From an uncultured Campylobacterales bacterium (GTDB lineage: Bacteria > Campylobacterota > Campylobacteria > Campylobacterales > Arcobacteraceae): DNA of 64,000 nucleotides. The notes beneath the pieces were generated by a model that was not told where the DNA came from, did not search any database, and worked only from the letters and a program-made list of their open reading frames with translations. The stretch is taken from positions 1 through 64,000 of the forward strand of contig CANNFB010000012.1 in NCBI GenBank assembly GCA_947503785.1. The letters are read 5' to 3'. Position numbers and translations under genes: made by a program. Shown here piece after piece: positions 24,701 through 27,908 of the stretch (its first letter is position 1; each line of letters opens with the position of its first letter).

Positions 24701-25925
24701 CACCATAAGTTTTTTTAAAATCCAGTGTTGTAATAACAGGTATTTCAATTATTCCTTTATTTTCCTCAGATACATTGTTGATATTAAATATAGCTTGAGC
24801 TTCAATATCAACTTCAAAATTAATTGATTGATTTTTATCTACTGAAAAATCTAATTGAATATTACCTGATGAGTCTGTAGTAAAACCATCTACTTCAGGA
24901 GTATCTGGATTATCTTTTTGAATTACCCATTTACCATTTGCAATTGTTCCATTTTCAAGAATAAAACCATCAGGAGGAGTATCACTACTTATAGTGATTG
25001 TCTCAATTACAAAACCTTCAGGTTGTTTTGGATTAAGACTAATTGTACGTGAAATAGTATTTGCATTAAAGTAAGCAGAACTATCTGTATTTATTATTAA
25101 ACTATCTGCATCGATATTTGTTATATTTGAATAATCAATAAATTCTGCATCTGTTTGCTTTATAATTGAAGATCTATCTACAGTAGAATTTGTATCAGGA
25201 TATATATTATCATAACTAGTTCCACCTCCACCTTCAACCGTAATAACTCTACTTTCACCATTGTTATCACTTACCTTTATATGTTCAATATTAATATCAA
25301 AATCTAAAGTAGAACTAGCACCTTCTGTTATTGATTCTTCAGTTTTACTACTTGTACTCACAGCATCTTCATTACTTGTAAATTCATTTTCAATAACTTC
25401 AACTTGTTCAGTAGGAGGAATTTCAAATTCTGCTGGTGCTTCATCTATTTCAGGATTATCTTCAGGAGCAACTTCTACTTCTTGTATTATTACTTGTGGA
25501 GTAGCTTCTGCATTATTTTGTGTGGCATCACCTTCAGCATTATCTTTGGCAGTGTTATCAGGAATATTAATTTCAGCATTAGAAACTAAAGAATCAATAG
25601 GCAAGGCATTGATTTCTTCAACTTCAGATAAAATATCACCTAAGGTAAGTTGTTTTCCTGAATTACTAGCAAATCTAGGAGGATTATCATTAAAGCCCAT
25701 TAAAGCCATAGATACAAAAGTAAAAGTTCCGTATCCTGGAATATCTATTACGATATCTCCACCGACTAATTGATATTCTAAATCTTCAAGATTAATTCCA
25801 GGGACTTTAAAATCTACTAAATCTCCTGGTCTTACATATACTGCTATATTTTCACCTTGAAGAGGTTTATCAATTATTTTAAGACTCTTGTTTCCATACT
25901 TTATATATTTATTATCCGTTGCCAT
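1..25925 (-). CDS. Giant RTX-repeat surface adhesin-like protein, partial (C terminus outside window)
   Basis: One open frame runs from an ATG at 25925 to the left edge: 8,641 complete codons with no stop. The frame was spot-checked near 1, 1.3 kb, 12 kb, 20 kb and 25 kb. AAGGAA at 25932-25937 is a well-spaced ribosome binding site. Residues 1-~85 form a beta-rich N-terminal domain with a VRPGDLVDF segment. Residues ~115-230 are an acidic, Pro/Glu-rich linker. Residues ~230-445 look Ig-like. From ~446 to ~8,220 there are RTX nonapeptides (GGxGxDTL type) broken up by ~65 modules of the form DTVDYS...VTVDL...GxDTxxxIENVxG. The remainder carries other beta repeats. RTX arrays bind calcium and usually mark type I secretion; the secretion signal would lie beyond the window. 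Such giants are typically biofilm or attachment adhesins. No transporter gene is adjacent here. Adhesin function is inferred, not shown. Confidence 0.9.
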   Translation of the reverse strand, partial: MATDNKYIKYGNKSLKIIDKPLQGENIAVYVRPGDLVDFKVPGINLEDLEYQLVGGDIVIDIPGYGTFTFVSMALMGFNDNPPRFASNSGKQLTLGDILSEVEEINALPIDSLVSNAEINIPDNTAKDNAEGDATQNNAEATPQVIIQEVEVAPEDNPEIDEAPAEFEIPPTEQVEVIENEFTSNEDAVSTSSKTEESITEGASSTLDFDINIEHIKVSDNNGESRVITVEGGGGTSYDNIYPDTNSTVDRSSIIKQTDAEFIDYSNITNIDADSLIINTDSSAYFNANTISRTISLNPKQPEGFVIETITISSDTPPDGFILENGTIANGKWVIQKDNPDTPEVDGFTTDSSGNIQLDFSVDKNQSINFEVDIEAQAIFNINNVSEENKGIIEIPVITTLDFKKTYGVNVKEISNINDPSEYLFDSFVNSFGERVESGFVITTNINDNIIYGSDTIENTINGGLANDTITTGIADDTIFGNTGNDIITSGLGDDTVDGGEGIDTLDFSSIDNLNNIGIDADLSQETVAGDGSDTVLNIENITGTQDNDILKGDNKVNILKGEAGSDILSGNAGDDTLEGGLGNDTIDGGIGEDLLKGDGGIDTITFESATSTTQNGVKVNLEDDASFPGKGSASGIDGGVDSGIDELYDFENVTGTNFNDTIIGNTANNILKGLDGNDLIIGNTGNDTLDGGEGIDTVDFIGASTSEEIDLSIQRARGGDGTDKLLNIENVIGSTFDDQITGDIKDNVLDGNEGDDTIIAGLGDDTLIGGLDDDLLSGGLGDDTFYGGDSIADAGEDTVDYSDITVSTNTVNGIDGVKVDLSVAAGTIQDTINAGNDVLYDIENLIGTTFNDYLQGDAKDNSLLGGSGNDTIISGGSSTTGNDFVDGGANDDLLSFSTSTQSITVDLGLTSSQSTGNGNIEIRNIEDLEGGIINDILIGSSSSNKIYGLSGDDTIYGKDGDDYLDGGDGDDTIIGGLGEDIIDGGNHDLKGDTVDYSDSNAVKLTLENSGSDALATVGTEQDTVRNIENIIGSNFRDTLGGNIEDNTLLGGQGNDTLLASDGKDALIGNEGTDTIDYSARNNGSIVVTLDDSNSSIVKENGLDKDTIFQIENVTGSQSDDTISGDTLNNTLKGQEGDDTLYGGAGNDYIDGGVNTSDINNPSGDTVDYSSATTSGVTVDLSITTQQSISGTEGFDTIVNVENIIGSNFDDTLIGNIQDNTLDGGLGNDTLKGAAGDDSFIGGDGLDTVDYSDVSQDLNVDLKSLAPTEVALGQGIDTFSSIEGVIGGSGDDTLLGTTGSNNIVGGSGDDTLSGFGVSDGSGGIDTIDGGSGSDLISFGFTTNDISLDLSNTSTQVTGTQGSIVVSNVENIYGGYGDDTFTGDDENNTILGSFGSDVIFGSKGNDTLNGGKNTELNRFNINTIGTTISFMVAGITISAEGASADDQIANIINEFNAQNASNILDLGTIGTDGTYIYLESEQTVDTPINLIQKNDFVFTDTVDYSMLSGLSLNIDLEAKTAIKSDGSTTTTDTIIDIEEVIGGSGNDVLKGDDSDNILRGGAGDDILDGRKGVDTLYGDAGDDTFISLVDDGIDTIFGGADSDTVDYSVESNKIVVSLDGVNQTRVNINDVDNDFIQEIENITSGSGDDTLKGDDNNNTFISNAGDDTLFGSQGNDYFDGGINTNGVGDTVDYSEATSTGITVDLTKTNAQIISATEGSDTLKNIENIIGSDFTDTLIGNDENNILDGGKGDDTLKGNDGDDSFIGGEGVDTVDYSDVTQKLIIDMDSLPITEIAAGQGIDTYNSIEGLIGGSNDDTLTGTNNDNVLSGSAGNDTLIGKGGNDTLIGGEGSEDLVDFTYTSNDIVLDLSKEGLEQITNEGTLIIESIENIQGGSGNDILTGSSEENNIKGGEGNDTLVGKSNNNELDGEGGIDTADYSGITSSVGIEANMNTGLVKYDLTSQDTLTSIENIKASKNNDTIVGNTTDNIVNTFEGMGGSDIISGGSGNDTIYGAEAGNDLSTTDLADTLSGGAGDDTIYGQTGNDTLIGNSGVDTLSGGAGNDTVDYAYLDSGNDSVTVDFASNTANDSSEIDTLISIENATGSKNNDTFIMDSSTITSNAVDGKDGIDKVDYSDYSTPVIANLNNTSEEINSVIYAGSTVSSAGDTDSVLNIENITTGIGSDIIIGSSLDNSLDGNSGNDRIYSSSGNDIIDGGADNDTVDYSNASTRIIVSGGNSVDKNTGDTDTLVNIEEIQGTDYLDTITGGALDDTFKGGASNDILKGEAGDDILYGESGDDTLSGGTGNDELRGGTHLNGDTVDYSSRNESVNLTLNSGSGSASVGSLGEIDNLYEIENIVGSTVEDTITGDENSNVIDGNDGADTLSGGAGIDTIRGGADNDILDGGSAGDYIYGQAGDDTIISNDFTGDYIDGGDNTTAGDTVDYHLESESIEVTLSDSNTSSTFVKVGSDITNHKIENIENIIGGNEIDTIIGNSSDNTLEGRSGNDVLKGEAGEDSLIGGDGDDILKGGTGNDYLDGGAGNDTADFSDANTSITVDLVTPGSVGAGLGTDTFVSIEGVIGGDYDDELKGTLNQNTLIGGLGNDTLYGLGSTSGADYLDGGAGEQDFVSFNYAVPTIGGITVDLSNENAQDTDSENGVDLIIKNIENVEGGAGNDDITGNSSNNTINSLSGNDIIRASGGSDTIDGGDDTTGDTVDYSDLTSGVTVTSTGTGSFTVTKSDGIDSLTNIENITASSADDSLIGDASENTFFGEAGDDYLDGQAGDDYLDGGADDDTIVGGLGNDQIIGGDGIDTVDYSNRSDAGIDLTLTNASGTTYINTLNDGLTTHTLGEEEDTLTGIENVIGSQLADIIKGDLNSNTIIGEDGNDSLYGGANADSIEGGLGADIIQGDAGADTMYGNAGADTFIQTSGLNDTTGDLIFGGDNIDTVDYTALSSSINLNLNDTNPANVYLDGSITVDHQVKDVENIIGTTQNDTIEGNNLDNNLDGHDGTADTISYANTTSSLVVNLGTVINSDINFDSTVDNIIASSGTGIDSGTDTLSNFENIIGSANDDTLIGDNNANTISGGIGDDLLLGGAGSDSLIGGTGENTVSYALESSLDASLRDGTGKIGSDIDQFTDIQNIIGTTTNDIIEGDSLDNTLIGGSGIDTLSYAGANSSDSSGVTVNLNLSVVDTVNDGTDAISGFENILGSVKNDILSGDSQDNTIDGSDGNDTLSGGAGTDSLVGGSGNDLFAIKDSDIDGDNDVLEGGGNTDTIDYSAIDSEYHININLDTPTAQVLNPSDTILDSDTINGIENVIGSSSDDIISGNSITNQLEGGLGNDTIDGAGGSDSLIGNEGDDTFIQKNGETFGDDIDGGTNTAYTDGSSSTGDTVDYSNLSSSIGVDLRDGGLNTTVKLADVDDHDIRNIENIIGSSVSDTIIGNSSVNTILGGDGNDIIDGGLGSDYLDGQGSDVNGNTLSYSSISQSVRVDLNTNTAITDLDADGFTYDGSGNNTDSDDEQDTILNFKIVEGSTNDDILIAGSSGNTLKGNAGNDILEGGLGDDRLEGGLGQNSFILGINDGDNGSDIVIGDTDIDTADYSAITDISRGITVDLAGTAPRTVSIAGLGVESLDTLQSVENVIGGAGNDNITGDNEDNRLEGGLGNDRLDGEVGKDTLYGGDGVDNLYGGLGEDTLYGDAGNDNLFGEDNEDTLFGGDGDDTLSGGSGIDYLDGGSQDTLGDSVDFSTESGKLDINLRDLNIDNYSQATIDNIADDFLKDIENIKGTNQDDYIGGNENVNTIIALNGNDIIVGDGGADILQGGEGDDTFKAGIDVDGNDILEDADDGADIIDGGEDNDTVDYSAISKSIEVTLDGANDSEVLITDYSTDTIKNIENVIGSSVNDKIAGDSKDNTLDGSDGDDTLSGAGGDDVLIGGAGVDTADYTNAGKGIIVNLQNAVEVSQDGFDKTDDLNGIEVVVGSSFQDSMTGSNSSDTLIGSSGDDKFYSSDGSDTIYGGTIASDGTHSVGASEYDKVYYTNAAKVYVDLSDTTTDADGNTYSQALKSNSLANDGFISNLESSDNLYGIRNISGSSGYDTLIGDDLGNKLEGQAGDDILEGGAGNDFLEGGTGNDTFKATSANDGVDTIDGGIDSDTVDYSVLGLGNEIKVTLGEAGSTNQIIIAGSGDSDNIKNVENVIASQGIDTIIGNSDVNIIQGQSGNDILDGKAGDDSLYGEAGDDTLKGGFGNDYLHGGEGNDTADYSDATSKVTIDMSGSSVDVGAGLGIDTLVEIENALGSDFDDTFKTNTLIDNTFFGNNGSDTVDYNSLVVDNIVEDKIVSNANVIDVYIDGVITSQDTLIDIQNFRGTNGNDTVTGDDQANTLLGEAGNDTVSGGLGNDYLDGGLGSDDRVDYSYSGTSSVIIDFTNETGIVSGSDSDTLIGFENFTGTAGNDTVIFKSNAGGLDNVENEIDGAAGNADAVSYENYTTDLTINMAAGSSDTGDNDILTNIENVKGGTGNDTFLTNTTVSNHFDGNDGTDTLDFTSISQAIDLTLNGSTQTTINYGGGISSDTAVNIENILGGSVNDTITGDNQDNTFYGNDGEDTLSGVDGNDTLFGGNDNDLLLGGAGLDSIEGGAGDDTIDGGSDKDIIYGDSSTDLALSGNDTINAGTGNDTVYGGLGDDSIDGDANDDKLVGDLGLDIISGGTGNDIIYGDDELNANTLGSNDTLSGGLGSDKLYGGYGDDTLAGNANDDEIYGGEGIDTVDYRAATSGVTVDLGNDGSTSQNVGGGEGLDKITDVENVLGSSFDDKFYSNITENNTFDGGTNLGIETNSDEVNGDTVDYSDKLTDSIDNITVDLSSVTPSVTIVNDGITTATDTLINIENITGTAGNDVITGSDEKNTLEGMSGDDILQGGEGNDTLDGGDGIDKAIYTYAGSSVTIDLDSETAVVNGSDSDKLIDIENIDGSAYDDKIIMKAGDNPNIIDGAGESSNGDTVSYEKYTTGVSINLGDNTSQTVTGSDNDTLLNIENLIGGSGDDLLTGSDSVDNSLEGGEGNDSFIVSTGNDYIDGGNQDSGARGRDTIDYSSITDAGDITSGGLNVTLNGSDIVNLTFDDSSKIDEVINIENVIGTQNNDDITGDTAVNTLSGEAGNDVLDGGIGSDTLIGGDGDDTFIGGAGNTDDVIYGGDSLGVDSGNDTVDYSSSTASVTVNLDTVIAGVESGASGYGTGIEQGLDSLFNIENVIGSTLNDSFVSSSNEVNIIDGGSSFDTIDYSTKTTAIDVTLDGSTLTDVIVSGNGTSNDDRIQNIENVIGSTANDNIFGDELVNTLDGNIGDDSLSGGLGNDTIIGGAGNNTVSYDYSLSSGVRVDLDAGTGIINASDSDVLTQIQNVIGTNLVDEITGNSEANILIGGSGNDTFYSSSANDVIDGGNDNDTMDYSNSSGNKISIDLENLGTSSNVVQNLSNTVVYTDTLTSIENISGTENDDTITGNDEINILKGNDGKDTLDGSGGADIIDAGSNDDLIIVSTKAEGFGDDIDGGSGFDTIDYKGLEEGVTIDMQGSTDVNVTVGTTTNHHTFTGIENIIGTNFADSITADGETNKLIGMQGNDSLAGSSGNDFIYGGNEANDLATSGDDILDGQAGDDTLYGGDGVDTLLGGDGKDVLSGDEGIDTLKGEAGDDTLDGGSENDTIYGGLGTDIASGGSGDDIFIFQRSDVDNDIIYGDDSSGDVGVDTVDYSQSFNGMTITLGEGNNEGTAISSDQGTDSIYGIENVIGSDTNVFSDVITGNSEANTISGLSGTDTLYGEAGVDTLLGGADADELHGGDDADSIDGGAGNDKIYGDAGVDSLSGGTGNDTFFLGRDDGLDVIDGNEDSDTIDYSSITTGTPATDGVVVTLNGSTQTTVTIDGTDQDLISNIENVVGTSNNDTFTGDAGDNSLTGGAGIDEVKYDYATAAVSVDLESGTTTETAGTDTLNGIENVLGSSFDDNFITKSGVVNVIDGGSHVDGDTIDYSSKNNSINVTLSGATIATVNVTGDSNDQISNIEHVTGSSNDDTITGDTLANTLFGMSGDDTLSGNSGADYIDAGEGDDTISGGLDADSLLGGLGDDVFIGSDFTGDNIDGGDESTNGDTVDYSLVSTNGVTVDLSNTSNDNVTIGSNTHTISDIENITGTDDIDNIIGDDNKNILSGNAGADIISAQAGADTIYGGLGIDIINGGADNDVIYGDDELNEDVTGSGDTLYGDAGNDSLYGGYGNDTLDGGSGSNNLFGGEGSDTADYTNASSSIKANLVNNRVDIGVTDIDYLSSIENITGSNNVTGDTIVGDENANTLLGLAGNDSISEGAGDDFVEGGLGDDYIIAGAGDDHIDGDENLVNSGNDTLDYSTVSLTGNGIEVDLSNTSAQLIHNSYGNDTITNIENIIGSDNNDTISGNSDSNTLTGGRGNDLLVGLDGADRLIGGSDEDTADYSLGTPTVGIDIDMTTVQTDGDESTYRVQNDGFDNKEFIDGIENIIGTEHNDKIFGSDGANTLLSGAGDDILRGGAGADYLDGGDNSDTVEFTDLIGNNDALVLDLDTNDTTLDGSSGTATSNGTVDTLVNIEHVTGTSKDDMITGDHNVNTILGGDGTDTLRFDYANTDATVGVKVDLSQVADSRVENDRFGNTEYIDSIENIIASDLVDTIIGDASNNKLEGLAQSDSLFGNDGDDTLVGGDGADTFRGGLGSDIIYGGDENSSDADASNDVVDYSQSLTGIVTNLSQTGSYTMGNETVVNFATQTATGEGIDRLYDIQNIIGSDNGNDTLIGSDEVNTIFAGGNADTIIGAAGADTIYGQGGNDTILGGLDGDTIYGGDDLADSGDADFVDYSYITSADGTQLTIDLDATNGVQNTNDATKYDTLIDIENVKGGANDDILSGGNSFTETNILDGYKGNDTFFASKGVDSIIGGEGIDTLDYSTVDMTDGGNAVYVDLASGEATNDGYQNGASLVVDSISGIEIVIGTTLNDTIIGNESANTLFGGDGDDSLSGARGEDSLVGGAGNDIITGGEDIDYIDGGLDNDIINGGLGNDSIDAGAGDDSITFDAGNDTITGGDGSDHLSYSGSADEGITATYGDGTISIDVDTDTDNILDHIEILTGTNKKDIITGFNGTGTGGDYNDTIFGLNANDTISGGIGDDVIDSGNGNDLVAGQAGNDTIDGNGGTDTVTFADASKGVEVYLDTLDATNTATLDNAEVLQDGYDGVDQLSGIEYIVGSGFDDTIGGNSSYNNISSGAGDDTLYLSAGSDNLDGGADNNWISNQKLDSNISLTNQSGYNQNTTLTNIDNILDSALTSGDGRLFLGNSNSNSMILYGGNDRAVGYGGDDIYDLGDGNDIVYAASGNDTIIGGDGIDTVNYRSYVGTNQGIIFDAENTLSIDVDSNLDGITDVTADFAIVANDGRGDTDYLYEVENFTGDNYNDTIKFDDNINIINSVEGNDIVWGRGGADTISAGTGADIVYGGNANDLDIDNSNDTIFGEAGNDTLYGEAGNDSISGGDNDDTLYGGDGDDTLLGGDNDDTLYGEDGDDILTGGSGDDTILNSIGNDTIDGGTHTIGDTLLFSGVDANSNGIMVDLSSTSNNARDLYDEVETITNIEHIIATSSNDTITGSSEINTISMGDGTDTIYASEGDDDLDGGTGTDLLDFSGLTTTSGVDVDLNTQNNAVFETATNNYNQKINGFENVIGSNQDDNIQGTNDITTENTLYGRAGNDNITAWAGDDTLYGELGDDSLSGGSGDDTLEGGDNDDTLNGGIGDDILLGGNNTDTITYEDSISGVKVNIESTTIQGGILANTASGEGNDTLDSIENIIGSDLTDTLYGNSGNNSINGGIDIDSLYGMDGVDIINGGADNDFIDGGDGDDSLYGDSGNDSFITTLGADLFDGGSDIDTVDYSTKSTAIDITLDAAGTTVTMDGVNDNLVNIEGIIATSARDTIIGNDQNNIFEGRDENDTLIGNAGADTIYGGNDNDIISGGSGDDTLDGGSGTDWIDFSQSDSGSNTSIDVSLRGQTATGDGTDTITNFENIRMANGTNIIEGSELFNSIVGGTGEDTLSYATTTDVIDIALSTTVGSGTVAGDGNDVFENIENYTGSAQIDSINYSALEANPTTVTINGTSPITVINNGNSNTLTNIEHIITGNNDDIFNYSGTTVAGTILDAGGTSDSDTLNFSGTVDLSNVELRNFEIIGVEDGEVATINATDLDDETLAINTNTSGTLRVLATTTSSDHDFGGITNTGTGTIQLVTNGNLDLTDLPRNLGAVDSFDVTSGLLTINENQLPATKPITGAGDITVKVSASTSSTDFATLLTVTGTKTVQITSDNTFTGNFGDSNILVDNAATLTTDFARLNGNLSGDGGITLSDANVAASDVNSVAASVNGVVTATITTGAVTSTLADITDVNTADNITFTTDDTSVDASDLVALDEKIDISNYNSINGITEVFNTTDIGTVVSTALGITGGTETVDITGGSISAADVNTIANATSGVVTATIADGAVSSTLSAITNVETSDVITFTTTDTSADATDIVDLKEKVDTFNVDTIVTVTEDSASIGTNAENVTDAIAIVGNTHAVTITGTISALDANYILNESVGGTSGIVTATVTEDSASSLNTNLLNAQPTDA
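1260..24590 (-). repeat. RTX / hemolysin-type calcium-binding repeat region with interspersed IENV modules
   Basis: At the DNA level this is a quasi-periodic run of 27-base units (9 codons) whose minus-strand translation is GGxGNDTLx or variants. Every 200-600 bases the array is interrupted by a non-RTX module that starts with GxDTVDYS and ends in IENV, IENI or IEGV followed by GxxxND. About 65 such endings were counted by eye. Copies are diverged, so this is an old expansion rather than a perfect tandem repeat. A longer period of about 1.56 kb is overlaid in at least two places (10.8-13 kb and 20.2-22.9 kb). Confidence 0.88.
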
Positions 25926-25931
25926 AATATT

Positions 25932-25965
25932 TTCCTTGTAATAACACTTAATTACAATTATTATA
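25932..25965 (-). promoter_or_regulatory. Putative promoter -10 and ribosome binding site of the giant gene
   Basis: On the minus strand TATAAT (25960-25965) is preceded by a run of seven T and TG, the T-rich extended -10 layout of Campylobacterota sigma-70 promoters. About 22 bases further on lies AAGGAA (25932-25937), six bases before the ATG. The leader would be under 35 bases. The surrounding 25926-26136 is very AT-rich and holds no gene. Confidence 0.55.
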
Positions 25966-26136
25966 ACAAAAAAAGGCTATAGATATAATATACTTAGTTT
26001 ATTTACATAAATTTATTATGTAGAACTACATATTATATATCAAAATGCCTATATATAGTAGATATACAATAAAAACTAAATATGATACAAAACATATTTA
26101 AAGATAATTTAAAGTTTATAAAAAAGTTATTTTTAT

Positions 26137-27444
26137 TTATTTCATATTAAAAAAAGTATTTTTTGTAACGAGTATATATTTCTTTTTTAGTGAAGTTTCA
26201 AACTTTTCTGATGCAGATTTTAGTTTTCCATAAGAGATTTTAGCAACATCTTTATCTTCCCAAAGTATCTGTACAAAAGTCACAGTTTTTCTATCATGAG
26301 CTATTAAATCAATTGAATTATTGTTATTATCCCACCAAGAACCAATAGCAATTGGAGTGTATGAAAAAATATCTTTTTGTTTATTATCAATGATTTCTTT
26401 TATACATTTTTTATAAGATAAAAAAACAGTTTTACTAATAAATTCATCTTGGATTAACTCACTAATTTCTTTTATATCCCCTAATTGTAAGGCTGTTAGA
26501 TTTGGATATATATAAGAGAACCAAAATTTTAAAGCATTGTCTTTAATTTCGTATCTACCAAATTTTGATGTTTTTTGATTATCTCCAAGAGGAATACTTT
26601 TTTTAATAATCATCATATCAATTAGTTTTTGTAAATACCTAGATAAATGCGTTGATTTAACATCTAGTGAGTTTGCTATATCCCCTATTTTTGTATTTCC
26701 CTTTGATATGGAGTGTAAAATTGAAGAATATGTTCCAATATCACTAAGTTCATTTTTAAGAACTCTAATCCCATAATCAAAAAGGTAAGAATTAGATGAT
26801 AAAAAAAGATTGTAAATATTTTCTGTAAAATCTATTTTAGGGTTATAGTATTTTAAATTTGAAGGTGTTGTTCCTAAAAGTGAATACACATAAAGTTGAT
26901 CTAATCTATTCATCTCAGGGAAAAACTCTTTTATTGCTATAAAGTTTAAATATTCAAGATTAATAATCTCATTTGATATACGTGTTAAATCATTTTTATA
27001 AGAGTCATTAAAAAGAACACATGAAGATACAATTATTTGAATATTTTTGTCTTTTAAACTTTTTTTCCAAAATTTTATTAAATCTGCTAAAGCATTTTTA
27101 TCAACTTTCAAAATATTTTGAAAATCTTCTAAAATAATAACAAGTTTTTTTTCAATAATTTGTTTTTCTAAGAGTTTTAGAACATCTGTAAAGCATGTAA
27201 AAGGATTACCTGATATCTTCGCTTGCTTAAAGTGTTTATTCAAAGTATTGCCCATTTGTGTAAAGAAATGAGTTGGTATCATTTCATAATTTGCAAAATA
27301 GATTTTTTCTTTATCTTTCGTATACTCATGAAGTAAAAAAGTTTTTCCACTATTTTTAGGACCAAATAAAAAATCTATTGCAGAATTTGCTTTGTCATAA
27401 CTGTTATTTAAAGACTCTAATTCTTTTTCTCTTTGTAAAAACAT
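26137..27444 (-). CDS. AAA-type ATPase with DUF234-like C-terminal domain
   Basis: A 435-residue protein. The N-terminal half is a P-loop ATPase: Walker A GPKNSGKT lies at about residues 28-35, and a Walker B-like VIILEDF lies near residue 105. A winged-helix-like segment (IGDIANSLDVKSTHLSRYL) sits near 255-275. The C-terminal part, with a conserved KFWFSYIYP and a late VTFVQILWE segment, resembles the DUF234/PD-(D/E)xK-like domain of archaeal-type ATPases (PF01637 plus PF03008). Members of this family have no settled function; DNA binding or a nuclease-like role has been suggested. It is the last of three closely packed genes (carB, yrdC-like, this one), 12 bases after the preceding gene. 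Family call is confident, role unknown. Confidence 0.78.
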   Translation of the reverse strand: MFLQREKELESLNNSYDKANSAIDFLFGPKNSGKTFLLHEYTKDKEKIYFANYEMIPTHFFTQMGNTLNKHFKQAKISGNPFTCFTDVLKLLEKQIIEKKLVIILEDFQNILKVDKNALADLIKFWKKSLKDKNIQIIVSSCVLFNDSYKNDLTRISNEIINLEYLNFIAIKEFFPEMNRLDQLYVYSLLGTTPSNLKYYNPKIDFTENIYNLFLSSNSYLFDYGIRVLKNELSDIGTYSSILHSISKGNTKIGDIANSLDVKSTHLSRYLQKLIDMMIIKKSIPLGDNQKTSKFGRYEIKDNALKFWFSYIYPNLTALQLGDIKEISELIQDEFISKTVFLSYKKCIKEIIDNKQKDIFSYTPIAIGSWWDNNNNSIDLIAHDRKTVTFVQILWEDKDVAKISYGKLKSASEKFETSLKKKYILVTKNTFFNMK

Positions 27445-27456
27445 ATCTAATCCTAC

Positions 27457-27900
27457 TTATCTTATTTTATTCATCTTATTTTTTTTTAATAAATAAATAC
27501 TTGAAGAACTTTTTTCACTAAATTCATCTTTAGTATAAACAATGATATCACAACTTTTTAAAGCAAAATCTAATTCAAAGCTTTTTGAAGTTAAATTAGC
27601 AGATGTAGAATATAAAGTGCTAAATTTTGATATAAAAGAATAAAATTTATCCTCTTTTGGAATAACTCTAAAAGATTTTTCATTTGGATAAATAAATGTA
27701 GTTTTCTTAGATTTTCTAACTATTTTTCTAAATTTTTTAGGGATTCGGGTATGTTCTTTTAATGTTTTAAAAGAATCAACGGTATGAAGTATTTTTTTTG
27801 ATTTTGGTCTTTGTTTTACAACAGAAAGTTTTTCATCATTTGAAGATGAGAAACCAACTGTTGTATCTGTTTGAACTAGATAAACTAGCGATGAATTCAT
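27457..27900 (-). CDS. Short Sua5/YciO/YrdC-family protein
   Basis: A 147-residue protein. The N terminus, LVQTDTTVGFSSSN, matches the PTDTVYGLa-type opening of the YrdC fold, followed by a KQRPKSK segment like the KxRP motif. YSTSANLTSKSF, near residues 95-106, matches the TSANxSG segment. TsaC/Sua5 enzymes make threonylcarbamoyl-AMP for the t6A tRNA modification. However this protein is clearly shorter than TsaC (about 190 residues) and has a basic central patch, so it may be a minimal or divergent member rather than the main t6A enzyme. It starts 8 bases after carB, implying co-transcription. Medium confidence in fold, low in enzymatic role. Confidence 0.68.
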   Translation of the reverse strand: MNSSLVYLVQTDTTVGFSSSNDEKLSVVKQRPKSKKILHTVDSFKTLKEHTRIPKKFRKIVRKSKKTTFIYPNEKSFRVIPKEDKFYSFISKFSTLYSTSANLTSKSFELDFALKSCDIIVYTKDEFSEKSSSSIYLLKKNKMNKIR

Positions 27901-27908
27901 AAAAAAGT

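Noticed and set aside
326..25773. About twenty forward-strand ORFs of 60-170 codons, rich in Leu/His/Tyr or Ser/Pro
   Set aside because: They are antisense shadows of the repetitive RTX gene; their composition mirrors the Gly/Asp/Asn repeats and they lack ribosome binding sites.
25261..25925. LapG-type TAAG cleavage site in the N-terminal region of the giant protein
   Set aside because: No TAAG, PAAG or other di-alanine site was found in residues 1-230.
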